Positions 1 to 7,966 of a stretch of DNA of 13,353 nt are shown here, in pieces. The stretch's first letter is position 1, and the number at the start of each line of letters is the position of its first letter. A model generated the notes under the pieces. It had not been told where the DNA came from. It did no database searches and saw only the letters and a program-made list of their open reading frames with translations. Made by a program: the position numbers and the translations under genes. Source of the DNA: Oscillospiraceae bacterium (lineage in GTDB: Bacteria; Bacillota; Clostridia; Oscillospirales; Oscillospiraceae). The stretch lies in NCBI GenBank assembly GCA_016297855.1, contig JAEDFW010000045.1:1-13353 (forward strand). Reading direction: 5' to 3'.

Positions 1-756
1 GAGGCGGCGGTGCAGGGCTTTGTCGCGGGCGTGAACGCCGCGCTGAAGATTCTGGGAAAGCCGCCGATGATCCTGCGCCGCTGCGACGGCTACATCGGCA
101 CGCTCATTGACGATCTTGTCACCAAGGGCACGGAAGAGCCGTACCGCATCATGACGTCGCGTTCAGAATACCGGCTTCTGCACCGGCAGGACAACGCCGA
201 CCAGCGCCTTGCCGCCATCGGGCACGCAATCGGCCTTGTCTCGGACGCGCAGTACGAGGCCGTGCAGGAAAAATACCGCATGGTTTCGCGCGAAATTGCC
301 CGGCTGGAGTCCACGGGCGTGGCGGAATCGCCGGAATTGAACGCGCTGCTCACATCGCTGGATACCGCGCCGGTCGCGGGTTCTGCAAGGCTTTCCGATC
401 TCGTGCGCCGGCCGCAGGTGGGCTATGACGCGCTTGCGCCGTTCGACCCCGAACGGCCGGAGCTGCCGGAACTCGTGCGGCAGTCGGTGGAAATTGAGCT
501 AAAATATGCGGGCTACATCAAGCGGCAGGAAAAGCAGGTGGCGGAGTTCGCGCGCGAAGAGGCGCGGCTGCTGCCGGCGCAGATCGACTACGAGGCGATC
601 ACGGGTCTGCGCGTCGAAGCGCGGCAGAAATTAAGCCGAATCCGCCCCGTGTCTGTCGGGCAGGCCGGACGCATCTCGGGCGTGTCGCCGGCAGATCTCG
701 CGGTGCTGCTTGTGTGGCTGACACAGCACGAAAGGCAGGACAACAATGTACTTTGA
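1..756 (+). CDS. mnmG: MnmG (GidA), tRNA uridine-5-carboxymethylaminomethyl modification enzyme, C-terminal part
   Basis: The open frame runs in from the left edge, so the start and the FAD-binding N-terminal region lie outside the window. The visible 251 residues are the C-terminal portion of a protein that is usually about 620-630 residues. MnmG works with MnmE to add the carboxymethylaminomethyl group at C5 of the wobble uridine (U34) of certain tRNAs, using FAD and methylene-tetrahydrofolate. Diagnostic stretches are DGYIGTLIDDLVTKGTEEPY and then MTSRSEYRLLHRQDNADQRL near the left end, followed by the C-terminal helical domain with GYIKRQ and the closing segment EARQKLSRIRPVSVGQAGRI, which is thought to contact MnmE and tRNA. 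The 3' end overlaps tatD by 11 bases, suggesting translational coupling. The gene that often follows mnmG, rsmG, is absent here. An internal GTG at 10 is not the real start. Identification is secure. Confidence 0.97.
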   Translation, partial: EAAVQGFVAGVNAALKILGKPPMILRRCDGYIGTLIDDLVTKGTEEPYRIMTSRSEYRLLHRQDNADQRLAAIGHAIGLVSDAQYEAVQEKYRMVSREIARLESTGVAESPELNALLTSLDTAPVAGSARLSDLVRRPQVGYDALAPFDPERPELPELVRQSVEIELKYAGYIKRQEKQVAEFAREEARLLPAQIDYEAITGLRVEARQKLSRIRPVSVGQAGRISGVSPADLAVLLVWLTQHERQDNNVL

Positions 757-1513
757 TTCGCACGCGCATCTGGACGATCCGCGCTTTGCAAACGATTTTG
801 ACGAAATTGTCGCCCGGATGCAGCTTGGCGGCGTGACGGGCATGATGAACATCGGCTGCGATCTGCCGTCGTCCGAGCGGTCGGTCGCGCTGGCCGAGCG
901 CTTCGACTGGGTCTGGGCCGCCGTGGGCAGCCACCCGGACGACGCGGATCACGTAGACGCGGCGCTTGTGGAGCGCTACCGCCAGCTATGCAGTCATCCC
1001 CGCGTCAAAGCCGTGGGCGAGATCGGGCTGGATTATCACTATGAGGACGTGCCGCGAGAGGTGCAGAAGCGCGCGTTCCGGCTGCAGATGCAGCTCGCGC
1101 GCGAGGTAGGCCTTCCCGTCGTGGTGCACGAGCGCGAGGCGCACGGCGACGCGATGGAACTTCTGGACGATTTCCCCGACGTGACGGGCGTGTTTCACTG
1201 CTACTCCGGCAGCGCCGAGATGGCCAAAGAGCTGGTGCGGCGCGGCTGGTACGTGGGCTTTACGGGCGTGGTGACGTTCAAAAACGCGCGCCGCGCGGTG
1301 GAAACGGTCGAAGCTCTGCCGCTTGACCGGATTTTGATCGAGACCGACTGTCCCTACATGGCGCCCGAGCCGTACCGCGGCAGAAGAAACGACCCAAGTT
1401 ATGTGCCGCTCGTCGCGGCTCGCATCGCAAGAATCAAGGGCATTTCGCCGGAAGAAGCGGGCCGGATCACGCGTGAAAATGCCGTCAGGCTTTTCCGCCT
1501 GGAATTGAAATAA
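746..1513 (+). CDS. tatD: TatD-family metal-dependent hydrolase (DNase)
   Basis: A 255-residue protein of the usual TatD/YcfH/YabD length. The family are amidohydrolase-fold TIM-barrel enzymes with a divalent metal pair and deoxyribonuclease or 3'-5' exonuclease activity, acting in the cytoplasm; the physiological role is not settled. Visible metal and catalytic motifs in order are the N-terminal SHAHLD (His6, His8), GEIGLDYHY (Glu92), VVVHERE (His128), FHCYSGS (His151) and ETDCPYMAPEPYRGRRNDP (Asp201), closely matching the family pattern. The ATG at 746 lies inside the end of mnmG, with AGGA five bases upstream. Starting there gives the expected MYFDSHAHL N-terminus. It ends just before a strong hairpin terminator. 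The pairing with mnmG suggests co-transcription but not a shared pathway. The symbol is assigned by family; the exact orthologue (tatD, ycfH or yabD type) cannot be decided here. Confidence 0.93.
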   Translation: MYFDSHAHLDDPRFANDFDEIVARMQLGGVTGMMNIGCDLPSSERSVALAERFDWVWAAVGSHPDDADHVDAALVERYRQLCSHPRVKAVGEIGLDYHYEDVPREVQKRAFRLQMQLAREVGLPVVVHEREAHGDAMELLDDFPDVTGVFHCYSGSAEMAKELVRRGWYVGFTGVVTFKNARRAVETVEALPLDRILIETDCPYMAPEPYRGRRNDPSYVPLVAARIARIKGISPEEAGRITRENAVRLFRLELK

Positions 1514-1516
1514 AAA

Positions 1517-1543
1517 AATGGAGAAACCTTTGGTTTCTCCATT
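1517..1543. terminator. Bidirectional intrinsic terminator between tatD and spoIIP
   Basis: A perfect 12-bp stem (AATGGAGAAACC, 1517-1528, with GGTTTCTCCATT, 1532-1543) closes on a TTT loop. On the plus strand it is followed by CTTTTAT. On the minus strand it is followed by a run of seven T residues. It lies between the convergent stops of tatD (1513) and spoIIP (1547), so one hairpin can end both transcripts, with the better T tract on the spoIIP side. Confidence 0.9.
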
Positions 1544-1546
1544 CTT

Positions 1547-2623
1547 TTATGCAATTCCTTCAATCAGATCGGCCAGTGCCGCGCCGAAGACGCGCGCGCT
1601 GCGGATGGCCTCGAGCAGTGTGTTTCCCGTCGAGCCGAACTCGCACAGAAGACTTCCCGGCGTCAGATTCTGATTGAAGCGCTCGGTGCGCAGATCGAGG
1701 TCGCGGCATAGCCCCGGCGCGGTGCGGTTCAGCAGCGCCTGCAGCTTGAGCGCGTTCGCCAGATTTTCCTGCCAGTTTGGATGCTCCAGTCCGCCCTCGT
1801 CGGTGCCGACAACCAGCATCAGCTGCGCGCAGCGTTCGCCGTTTACGGTTTTTGCGAGCGCCACGGGCGCACCCGTTTCGTCAATTGCCGCGTCGCGATG
1901 AACGTCAATGACCATCTGAATGGACGGAAATTCCGCCAGATACCGCTCAATGGTGGCCTGCATCCGCGCGTAGGCTCCGCTGTAGCTGGGGTAGTCGTTG
2001 AGCGCCGTATCATGCAGCGTCTCGATGCCGCGTTCGTTCAGGACTGCGGCGATCTCATCGCCCACGCGGATGACCGAGCGCGATGCGTCCTCGGTGCGCA
2101 GCGTGTCCGACGGCGTGTATTCCCACCCGTCCTCGGGCGTGTACGCCTCGGACGAGTGCGTATGTACGATGAGCACCTTGGGGCCATCCTGCGAAAAATC
2201 CAGCTGCGACTGGCGCTGCAGAAGCGCGCGCTCGTCCACAGCGTAGCTGCACGCGCCTGCGACGGTGATGGCGGCGGCTTCCTCATCTGAAAATGTGAGC
2301 GCAGGCCTGTCCGGCTGCGGCTCTATCGCCTGCTGCTGCGTGGGTTCCTCCGGCGAAATGGGCTGCGGCTGCGGCGCGGCGGCCTGTTCCGTCTGCTGCG
2401 TGTCGCCTCCTGCCAGCTGCACCACCCATACCTTCTGTGCGTCGTCTGGTTGTTCCGGCTCGTCCATGCGCTGCAGCAGCCACGACAACAGTCCCGGCGT
2501 GCGCCCGGACGCGCGCAGCGCCTGTTCTGCCCTCGCACCCACACCTGCCGCGCACAGAACGCGGACGCAGACTGCGAACGACAATAGCAGCATGCAAAAC
2601 CGGTGCACCTTTCTTTGGTTCAT
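1547..2623 (-). CDS. spoIIP: SpoIIP, stage II sporulation protein P (peptidoglycan amidase/endopeptidase)
   Basis: SpoIIP is the cell-wall hydrolase of the SpoIID-SpoIIM-SpoIIP engulfment complex; it cleaves stem peptides at the forespore septum so that mother-cell membranes can migrate. The protein begins with a basic N-terminus and a hydrophobic segment (about residues 11-30 counted from the upstream ATG at 2629), fitting a membrane anchor. A Gln/Pro-rich linker (about 77-110) and a C-terminal amidase-type domain follow. The domain carries VLIVHTHSSEAYTP (His156, His158, Glu161), YPSYSGAYARM (213-223) and IDVHRDA (His244), the family hallmarks and presumed zinc and catalytic residues. Two ATGs compete: 2629 lies only one base after GGAGG, while 2623 lies seven bases after it, so 2623 (358 residues) is preferred. 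The ribosome binding site sits in a short inverted repeat. The gene is separated from mfd by a terminator, so it likely has its own, unrecognised promoter, perhaps a mother-cell sigma-E type. Confidence 0.93.
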   Translation of the reverse strand: MNQRKVHRFCMLLLSFAVCVRVLCAAGVGARAEQALRASGRTPGLLSWLLQRMDEPEQPDDAQKVWVVQLAGGDTQQTEQAAAPQPQPISPEEPTQQQAIEPQPDRPALTFSDEEAAAITVAGACSYAVDERALLQRQSQLDFSQDGPKVLIVHTHSSEAYTPEDGWEYTPSDTLRTEDASRSVIRVGDEIAAVLNERGIETLHDTALNDYPSYSGAYARMQATIERYLAEFPSIQMVIDVHRDAAIDETGAPVALAKTVNGERCAQLMLVVGTDEGGLEHPNWQENLANALKLQALLNRTAPGLCRDLDLRTERFNQNLTPGSLLCEFGSTGNTLLEAIRSARVFGAALADLIEGIA

Positions 2624-2630
2624 CGCCATC

Positions 2631-2644
2631 CCTCCTACAGGAGG
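2631..2644 (-). promoter_or_regulatory. spoIIP ribosome binding site inside a small inverted repeat
   Basis: Read on the minus strand this is CCTCC-TGTA-GGAGG, where GGAGG (2635-2631) is the Shine-Dalgarno sequence of spoIIP and CCTCC is its exact complement four bases upstream. The GGAGG is seven bases from the ATG at 2623 and one base from the ATG at 2629, which decides the start. Whether the hairpin forms and limits translation is inference. Confidence 0.6.
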
Positions 2645-2674
2645 ATATGCGCCAGCCGTGCGGAAAAGAACAAA

Positions 2675-2702
2675 AGCCTGCCGAAAGACTTTTCGGCAGG
2701 CT
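2675..2702 (-). terminator. Intrinsic terminator downstream of mfd
   Basis: A perfect 12-bp stem (AGCCTGCCGAAA, 2675-2686, with TTTCGGCAGGCT, 2691-2702) closes on a four-base loop. On the minus strand it is followed by TTTTGTTCTTTT. It starts nine bases past the mfd stop codon and lies upstream of spoIIP, so it should end the glmU-prs-pth-mfd transcript. Confidence 0.88.
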
Positions 2703-2710
2703 GTTAACCG

Positions 2711-5700
2711 TTATTTGTTTCGGAAACTCGCGTACAGCGCCACCAGCTGCTCTGCCAGCTTGAGCGCATCCTCGCCCTTTTTGAGCTTGACACGCAGCTC
2801 CGGCGTCTTGCCCGCCGAGAAGAAGATGCGCCCTTTGAACTCCGGCGCGCCGCACGCACCCGACACAGCGGCAAAATCCAGAACCGCCAGGCGCAGCATA
2901 ACGCTGCCGTCTGCCTGCTCGATGGCGGTGATACCTGCCGCAGCCGCCCGCGCGCGCAGAAGCGCGATGGCGATGAGGTTCATGACGCCCTTCGGGGGAT
3001 CGCCGTAGCGGTCGACGATCTCGTCGAGCAGTTCGTCGGCGTCCTGTTCTGTGCGGACGGCCGCCATACGGCGATACAGGTCCATCCGCTGTTCGCCCGA
3101 GGATACATAGTTCTTGGCAATATTGGCCGTCACGTCAAGGTCTGCCGTGCATTCGACCTGCTGCATGGGCTTCTCGCCGCGTTCTTCCAGAACCGCATCC
3201 TCCAGAAGCTTCAGATACATATCATAGCCCACGGACATCATATGCCCCGACTGCTCCGCGCCAAGCAAATCGCCCGCGCCGCGAATTTCAAGGTCGCGCA
3301 TGGCGATCTTGAAGCCCGAGCCAAACTCGGCGTATTCGCGGATGGCCTCGAGCCGCTTTTCCGCCACCTCGGTGAGCACCTTGCCCCGGCGGAACGTGAG
3401 ATACGCATACGCGTGGCGGGTAGACCGGCCCACGCGGCCGCGGATCTGGTGCAGCTGGGCAAGGCCCAGCTTATCCGCGTCCTCAATGACGAGCGTGTTG
3501 ACATTCGGAATGTCGATGCCCGTCTCGATGATCGTCGTGCAGACCAGCACCTGAATCTCGCCCGCTGACATCGCCTGCATCACATCGCCGAGCGCTTCTT
3601 CGCCCATCTTTCCGTGCGCCACGGCAATTTCCACGCCGTCACCCAGCCGCTGCTTGAGCCGCGCGGCGCACTGGTCAATGGACTCCGTGCGGTTGTGCAG
3701 ATAATAGACCTGCCCGCCGCGGGCGAGTTCCCGGCGGATCGCGTCGTCGATCATCGCCTCATTATATTCCAGCACGAACGTCTGCACGGGGTAGCGGTCG
3801 TGCGGCGGTTCTTCGATGGTAGACATGTCGCGCAGGCCCGAAAGCGCCATGTTGAGCGTGCGCGGAATGGGCGTTGCCGACAGCGTCAGCACATCCACAC
3901 CCTTGGAAAGCTCCTTGAGCCGCTCCTTGTGCGTCACGCCGAAGCGCTGCTCCTCGTCGATAATGAGAAGCCCGAGGTCTTTGAATTTGACAGCCTTCTG
4001 CAGCAGCTTGTGTGTGCCGATGATGAGATCGATCTTGCCGATCGACAGCTCGTACAGCGTCTTTTTCTGCTGCTGCGCCGTACGGAAGCGCGAGAGCACG
4101 TCGATCGTCACCGGGAACGAGCCGAAGCGCTTCATGGCCGTGAGATAGTGCTGCTGCGCCAGCACCGTGGTCGGCACCAGAATTGCCACCTGCTTGCCGT
4201 CCAGCATACATTTCATCGCCGCGCGCAGCGCAACCTCCGTTTTGCCGAAGCCCACGTCGCCGCAGAGCAGCCGGTCCATCGGCGCGGGCGATTCCATGTC
4301 GTGCTTGATCTCGGCAATCGCGCGCAGCTGATCGTCGGTCTCGGCATATTCAAAGCTCTCCTCAAACTCCTGCTGCCACGGCGAATCCGCCGCGAACGCA
4401 TAGCCCGGCAGGCGCTTTCTGGCGGCGTAGAGCTGAATGAGTCCCTGCGCCAAGTCCTTGGCGGCAGCTTTCGCTTTGGCCTTCGTCTTCTGCCACTGGT
4501 CGCCGCCGAGTTTATTGAGCCGCACCGACTGTTCTTCGCCGCCGGAGCCGATGTATTTGCTGACAAGATCGAGCTGCGTGGCCGGGACGTACAGCACGTC
4601 CGTGCCCTGATAGGCGATTTTCACATAGTCCTTCACCGCGCCCGAAACCTGAATCTGCTCCATGCCGACGTAGCGGCCGATGCCGTGATGCTCATGCACG
4701 ACAAGATCGCCCGGTGTGAGATCGGTGAAGGATTCGAGCTTTTTGCGGTTCGACGGCGTTTTTTTCGCCGTCTTTTTGCGCGGTGCGCGCGCGAGAATCT
4801 GCCCCTCGGTGAGAACAGCCATGCGCAGCGTGGGATACTCCAGACCGGCCGGCAGCGCCGCGTCGGTGATGAGCACCTGCCCCGGCTGCGGCAGTTTTGT
4901 CGCGGGCATCGCCAGAAGCGCGTTCACGCCTGCCGCCGCGAGCATATCCTTTAATATTTCGCCGCGCCGCCTGCCGCCGCAGAGCACCATGCAGCCGTAC
5001 TCACTTTTCACATAGTGCTGCAGGTCCTGCACGGCCGTGTCCATGCTGCCGCCATAGCCCGGCAGCTGCCGCGCCGTCACGGAAAGCAGCCGCTTGGGCG
5101 GCAGCGACTCGGGATAGCGCGCGGCCAGAAAACTGTCAAAATACACCGCGCCCTGCGCGCTGAACTGCGCGGCCAGCTCGTCGAACGTGCAGCAGAAGCC
5201 GCACTGGTCGCTGGACAGAACACCCGTGGCCAGATACCCTTCGATCGCCTGCCCCAGTGCGTCCTGCCGGGCGTCCGCAGCGCGCGAGAGATTGCCGTGG
5301 TCGCAGAAGAACACCGCCGCATCGCGCGAGAGATAGCTTGCCGCCGTGGCAAATTCGGGATACAAAAACGCCATGTAGCGGTCGGCACAGGCAAAGCTCA
5401 CGCCGTTTTCCAGCCGGTCAAGATCCCGCTCCAGCGTGCTCAGCAGCGCCGGATTCGGCGTTTTTCTGCGCTTTTGCCGCGCAATGAGCGCGCGGATATC
5501 CTCGCACAGGCCCGAAATGCCCGCCGGATGCAGCGCCGGGACACTCTCGGCCACGGGCAGCAGTACCGCCGCATCCGCATTTTCCGTGCGTCTTTGCGTA
5601 ATGGGGTCGAAAAAGCCCATCGCGTCCAGCTCGTCGCCGAAAAATTCCGCACGCAGCGGCTTATCCTGTGCCGGCGAGTACACGTCCACAATGCCGCCGC

Positions 5701-6223
5701 GCAGCGCGTACTGCCCCACGCCTTCGACGAGCGACGCGCGCGTATAGCCCGCCGCGTCGAGCCTTGCCGCGAGCTGCTCCGGCTCGCAGCACATCCCCGG
5801 AGCCAGACGGATGGCCGCGCTGCAGAGCACATCGCGCGGCATCGTGCGCAGGCACAGCGCGTCGAGACTCGCAATGAAAACCTGCACGCGGCCCATCGCC
5901 AGCTCGTACAGAAGCCGCAGCCGCTTCTGCTCCCACTCGCGCGAAACGCCCGCCGCGTCGATAAGCGTCAGCTCGCGCCCGGGCAGCACCGGCGGGCGGC
6001 TGCCCAGAAACGCGGCCAGCTCATCCTGCATCCGCGACGCTGCCAGCTCATCCTGACACACCACCAGCGCGGGCCGGCCCGTTTCCGCGCAGAGCGCCGC
6101 GATGAAATGGCTGCGCACGATCTGGCTCACACCCGACACGGCGGCGGTCTGGCGCGCGTCGATGGATTCTTTCAGCTGCGAAAACTCCGGCATCGCGCGC
6201 AGCAGCTGCAGCAGTACGTCCAT
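2711..6223 (-). CDS. mfd: Mfd, transcription-repair coupling factor
   Basis: Mfd recognises RNA polymerase stalled at a DNA lesion, pushes it off by ATP-driven translocation and recruits UvrA. The 1170-residue length is typical. Domains in order: an N-terminal UvrB-like region (about 1-350) with REWEQKRLRLLYEL and the GIVDVYSP-FFGDELD segment; a basic Lys/Arg linker (about 482-495); the RNA polymerase-interacting domain (about 498-560, DLTPGDLVVHEHHGIGRYVG); the two RecA-like translocase lobes with Walker A GDVGFGKTE (655-663), DEEQRFG (756-762), LSATPIPRTLNMALSG (781-796), TGIDIPNVNTLVIEDAD (901-917) and QIRGRVGRS (926-934); and the C-terminal TRCF domain. The ATG at 6223 has GAAGGAGG seven bases upstream. 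It follows pth on the same strand and ends at a strong terminator. The position after pth is the conserved Firmicutes arrangement. No key residue appears missing. Confidence 0.98.
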   Translation of the reverse strand: MDVLLQLLRAMPEFSQLKESIDARQTAAVSGVSQIVRSHFIAALCAETGRPALVVCQDELAASRMQDELAAFLGSRPPVLPGRELTLIDAAGVSREWEQKRLRLLYELAMGRVQVFIASLDALCLRTMPRDVLCSAAIRLAPGMCCEPEQLAARLDAAGYTRASLVEGVGQYALRGGIVDVYSPAQDKPLRAEFFGDELDAMGFFDPITQRRTENADAAVLLPVAESVPALHPAGISGLCEDIRALIARQKRRKTPNPALLSTLERDLDRLENGVSFACADRYMAFLYPEFATAASYLSRDAAVFFCDHGNLSRAADARQDALGQAIEGYLATGVLSSDQCGFCCTFDELAAQFSAQGAVYFDSFLAARYPESLPPKRLLSVTARQLPGYGGSMDTAVQDLQHYVKSEYGCMVLCGGRRRGEILKDMLAAAGVNALLAMPATKLPQPGQVLITDAALPAGLEYPTLRMAVLTEGQILARAPRKKTAKKTPSNRKKLESFTDLTPGDLVVHEHHGIGRYVGMEQIQVSGAVKDYVKIAYQGTDVLYVPATQLDLVSKYIGSGGEEQSVRLNKLGGDQWQKTKAKAKAAAKDLAQGLIQLYAARKRLPGYAFAADSPWQQEFEESFEYAETDDQLRAIAEIKHDMESPAPMDRLLCGDVGFGKTEVALRAAMKCMLDGKQVAILVPTTVLAQQHYLTAMKRFGSFPVTIDVLSRFRTAQQQKKTLYELSIGKIDLIIGTHKLLQKAVKFKDLGLLIIDEEQRFGVTHKERLKELSKGVDVLTLSATPIPRTLNMALSGLRDMSTIEEPPHDRYPVQTFVLEYNEAMIDDAIRRELARGGQVYYLHNRTESIDQCAARLKQRLGDGVEIAVAHGKMGEEALGDVMQAMSAGEIQVLVCTTIIETGIDIPNVNTLVIEDADKLGLAQLHQIRGRVGRSTRHAYAYLTFRRGKVLTEVAEKRLEAIREYAEFGSGFKIAMRDLEIRGAGDLLGAEQSGHMMSVGYDMYLKLLEDAVLEERGEKPMQQVECTADLDVTANIAKNYVSSGEQRMDLYRRMAAVRTEQDADELLDEIVDRYGDPPKGVMNLIAIALLRARAAAAGITAIEQADGSVMLRLAVLDFAAVSGACGAPEFKGRIFFSAGKTPELRVKLKKGEDALKLAEQLVALYASFRNK

Positions 6224-6279
6224 GGCGGTACCTCCTTCAAAAAAATGGAAATTTCAGAAAATCAAAGCAGCCAACAACG

Positions 6280-6304
6280 CGGCCAGAGAAGTTTTCTCTG
6301 GCCG
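6280..6304 (-). other. Strong hairpin in the pth-mfd gap
   Basis: A perfect 11-bp inverted repeat (CGGCCAGAGAA, 6280-6290, and TTCTCTGGCCG, 6294-6304) with a three-base loop lies in the 119-base gap between the pth stop and the mfd start. Neither side carries a T tract adjoining the stem, so it is not a canonical terminator. It may be an attenuator, a Rho-independent site with low efficiency, or an mRNA stability or processing element. Confidence 0.55.
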
Positions 6305-6342
6305 TATTGCGACAAATATTCGTTGGTTCAGCAAAAATCGAC

Positions 6343-6942
6343 CTATCCGATCTTGCCGTTGAATTTGGCGGCGGCTGCCGGCACGCCCTCGTCGATCACG
6401 GTGAGCGCGGCCTCAGCCGCGTACCGGATCGCCGCCTGATACGCCGGCTGTTCGTCTTTGCCCACGACCGACAGCACCCAGTCTGCCAGATCGTAGTCGG
6501 GGTGCGGCTTTGCGCCCACGCCGACTTTTACACGCGGAAAATTTTCCGAGCCAAGCTCGTGAATGATCGACTTCAGCCCGTTGTGTCCGCCGGCCGAGCC
6601 GTCTTTTCGCACGCGCAGCCGCCCCACGGGCAGCGAAATATCGTCGAAGATGACCAGCACCCGCTCGGGCGGGACCTTATAGAAATGCGCGGCAGGCTCG
6701 ACGGCCAGACCCGAGGCGTTCATATACGTCTGCGGCTTCATCAGAATCAGCTTATTTCCGCGGTAATTGGCCGTACCGGTCAGCGCGCGGAAGCGGCTTC
6801 GTTCCACCTTCACGCCGAGCATACCGGCCAGCTCATCCAGTGCCAGAAAGCCGGTGTTGTGCCGCGTTCTGGCATATTCCGCACCGGGATTGCCCAGCCC
6901 CACGATCAGCCACACCGCATCCTGCTTTCTGGAAAACAGCAT
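6343..6942 (-). CDS. pth: Peptidyl-tRNA hydrolase
   Basis: Pth releases peptides from peptidyl-tRNA that has dropped off ribosomes and recycles the tRNA; in Bacillus the orthologue is called spoVC. From the ATG at 6942 the protein has 199 residues, close to the usual 185-200. The family signature IVGLGNPGAEYARTRHNTGF holds Asn18 and the catalytic His28. KPQTYMNASG carries the second conserved Asn, VIFDDISLPVGRLRVRKDGS the catalytic Asp, and GGHNGLKSI the third conserved Asn. An upstream in-frame ATG would add 19 residues that overlap prs and do not resemble the family. The chosen ATG lies one base after the prs stop (TGATATG) with no clear Shine-Dalgarno sequence, which suggests translation by re-initiation after prs. 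In many Firmicutes ctc (a ribosomal protein L25 relative) sits between prs and pth; here there is no room for it. Confidence 0.96.
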   Translation of the reverse strand: MLFSRKQDAVWLIVGLGNPGAEYARTRHNTGFLALDELAGMLGVKVERSRFRALTGTANYRGNKLILMKPQTYMNASGLAVEPAAHFYKVPPERVLVIFDDISLPVGRLRVRKDGSAGGHNGLKSIIHELGSENFPRVKVGVGAKPHPDYDLADWVLSVVGKDEQPAYQAAIRYAAEAALTVIDEGVPAAAAKFNGKIG

Positions 6943-6943
6943 A

Positions 6944-7894
6944 TCAGAACAGCACCGACATCGAGTTCTCCTCGTAGATGCGCTGGATGGCGTCGGCAAA
7001 GACGGGGGATACGTCGATGTAGTTGACCTTGGACGGCAGATTTTCGGGCGCGGGGATGGTGTTGAGCAGCGTCAGCTCCTTGATGCAGCTGTTTTCGATC
7101 CGCTCAAGCGCCGGGCCGGACAGCACGCCGTGCGACGCGCAGGCATAGACCTCGGTCGCGCCGCCGATCTCCACGATGGCCTTGGCCGCGTTGCAAAGAG
7201 AGCCGGCGGTATCGACCATGTCGTCAAAGAGGATGCACTTCTTGCCGTGCACGTCGCCGATGACGTTCATGACCTCGCACTGGTTGGCTCTTTCGCGGCG
7301 CTTGTCGACGATGGCAAGCGACATGCCCATCTTGTTGGCGAAGGTGCGCGAACGCGACACCGAGCCCACGTCCGGCGAGACGACGACCATCTCCTCCGGA
7401 TGCTCAAATTTACTCATATAATAGCGCACAAAAACGGGATTGCCCAGCAGGTTATCCACAGGGATATCGAAGAAGCCCTGAATCTGCGCGGCGTGCAGGT
7501 CCATCGTCAGCACGCGGTCTGCGCCGGCGGCTTCGATCATGTTGGCGACGAGCTTTGCCGAAATGGGGTCGCGGCCCTTGGCCTTTCGATCCTGCCGCGC
7601 GTAGCCGAAGTAGGGGATCACGGCGGTGATACGGCCGGCAGAGGCGCGCTTGCAGGCGTCGATCATGATGAGAAGCTCCATGAGGTTGTTGTTCACGGGC
7701 TTGCAGGTAGGCTGAACGAGGAAAACGTCGCTGCCGCGGACGGATTCGTTGATGGTCACGGAAACTTCGCCGTCGGCGAATGTGTTGACGGTGCAGTCGC
7801 CCATCTGCAGCCACAGCTTGCGGCACACACCCTCGGCAAACGGACGGTTGGCGTTTGCGCAGAACACCTTGACGTTCTTACCATGAGAAATCAT
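6944..7894 (-). CDS. prs: Ribose-phosphate pyrophosphokinase (PRPP synthetase)
   Basis: Prs makes phosphoribosyl pyrophosphate from ribose 5-phosphate and ATP, feeding purine, pyrimidine, NAD, histidine and tryptophan synthesis. The 316 residues match class I enzymes. Visible motifs are FADGEVSVTINESVRGSDVF (39-58), the ATP-binding IPYFGYARQDRK (93-104), the ribose-phosphate-binding region TMDLHAAQIQGFFDIP (130-145), SPDVGS (173-178), the catalytic flexible loop DKRRERAN (197-204) and the PRPP loop ILFDDMVDTAGS (221-232). The ATG at 7894 has GAGAGGT eight bases upstream. It lies 72 bases after the glmU-like gene and one base before pth, so the three are probably one operon. Slight departures from the usual form, such as PDVGSVSRSR in place of the common PDVGGVxRAR, look like ordinary lineage variation. 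Confidence 0.97.
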   Translation of the reverse strand: MISHGKNVKVFCANANRPFAEGVCRKLWLQMGDCTVNTFADGEVSVTINESVRGSDVFLVQPTCKPVNNNLMELLIMIDACKRASAGRITAVIPYFGYARQDRKAKGRDPISAKLVANMIEAAGADRVLTMDLHAAQIQGFFDIPVDNLLGNPVFVRYYMSKFEHPEEMVVVSPDVGSVSRSRTFANKMGMSLAIVDKRRERANQCEVMNVIGDVHGKKCILFDDMVDTAGSLCNAAKAIVEIGGATEVYACASHGVLSGPALERIENSCIKELTLLNTIPAPENLPSKVNYIDVSPVFADAIQRIYEENSMSVLF

Positions 7895-7966
7895 ATGAAA
7901 TTACCTCTCTCTGCTCTTATCTTGTGCGTTATTTTCTATTTTTTGCGGAAAGACCGCATTTCTACA

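Noticed and set aside
2265..3008. Plus-strand open frame spanning the start of spoIIP and the end of mfd
   Set aside because: It crosses a terminator and two supported genes on the other strand. The composition is Ser/Ala/Cys-rich without recognisable features.
3614..6439. Two long plus-strand open frames (446 and 474 codons) opposite mfd
   Set aside because: Both are mirror frames of a clear mfd gene in GC-rich DNA, with Arg/Gln/His-rich composition and no domain signature.
7944..7958. Small inverted repeat TGCGG-AAAGA-CCGCA between glmU and prs
   Set aside because: The stem is only five base pairs and, read in the direction of transcription, it is followed by A residues rather than T. It is too weak to call a terminator or regulatory element.
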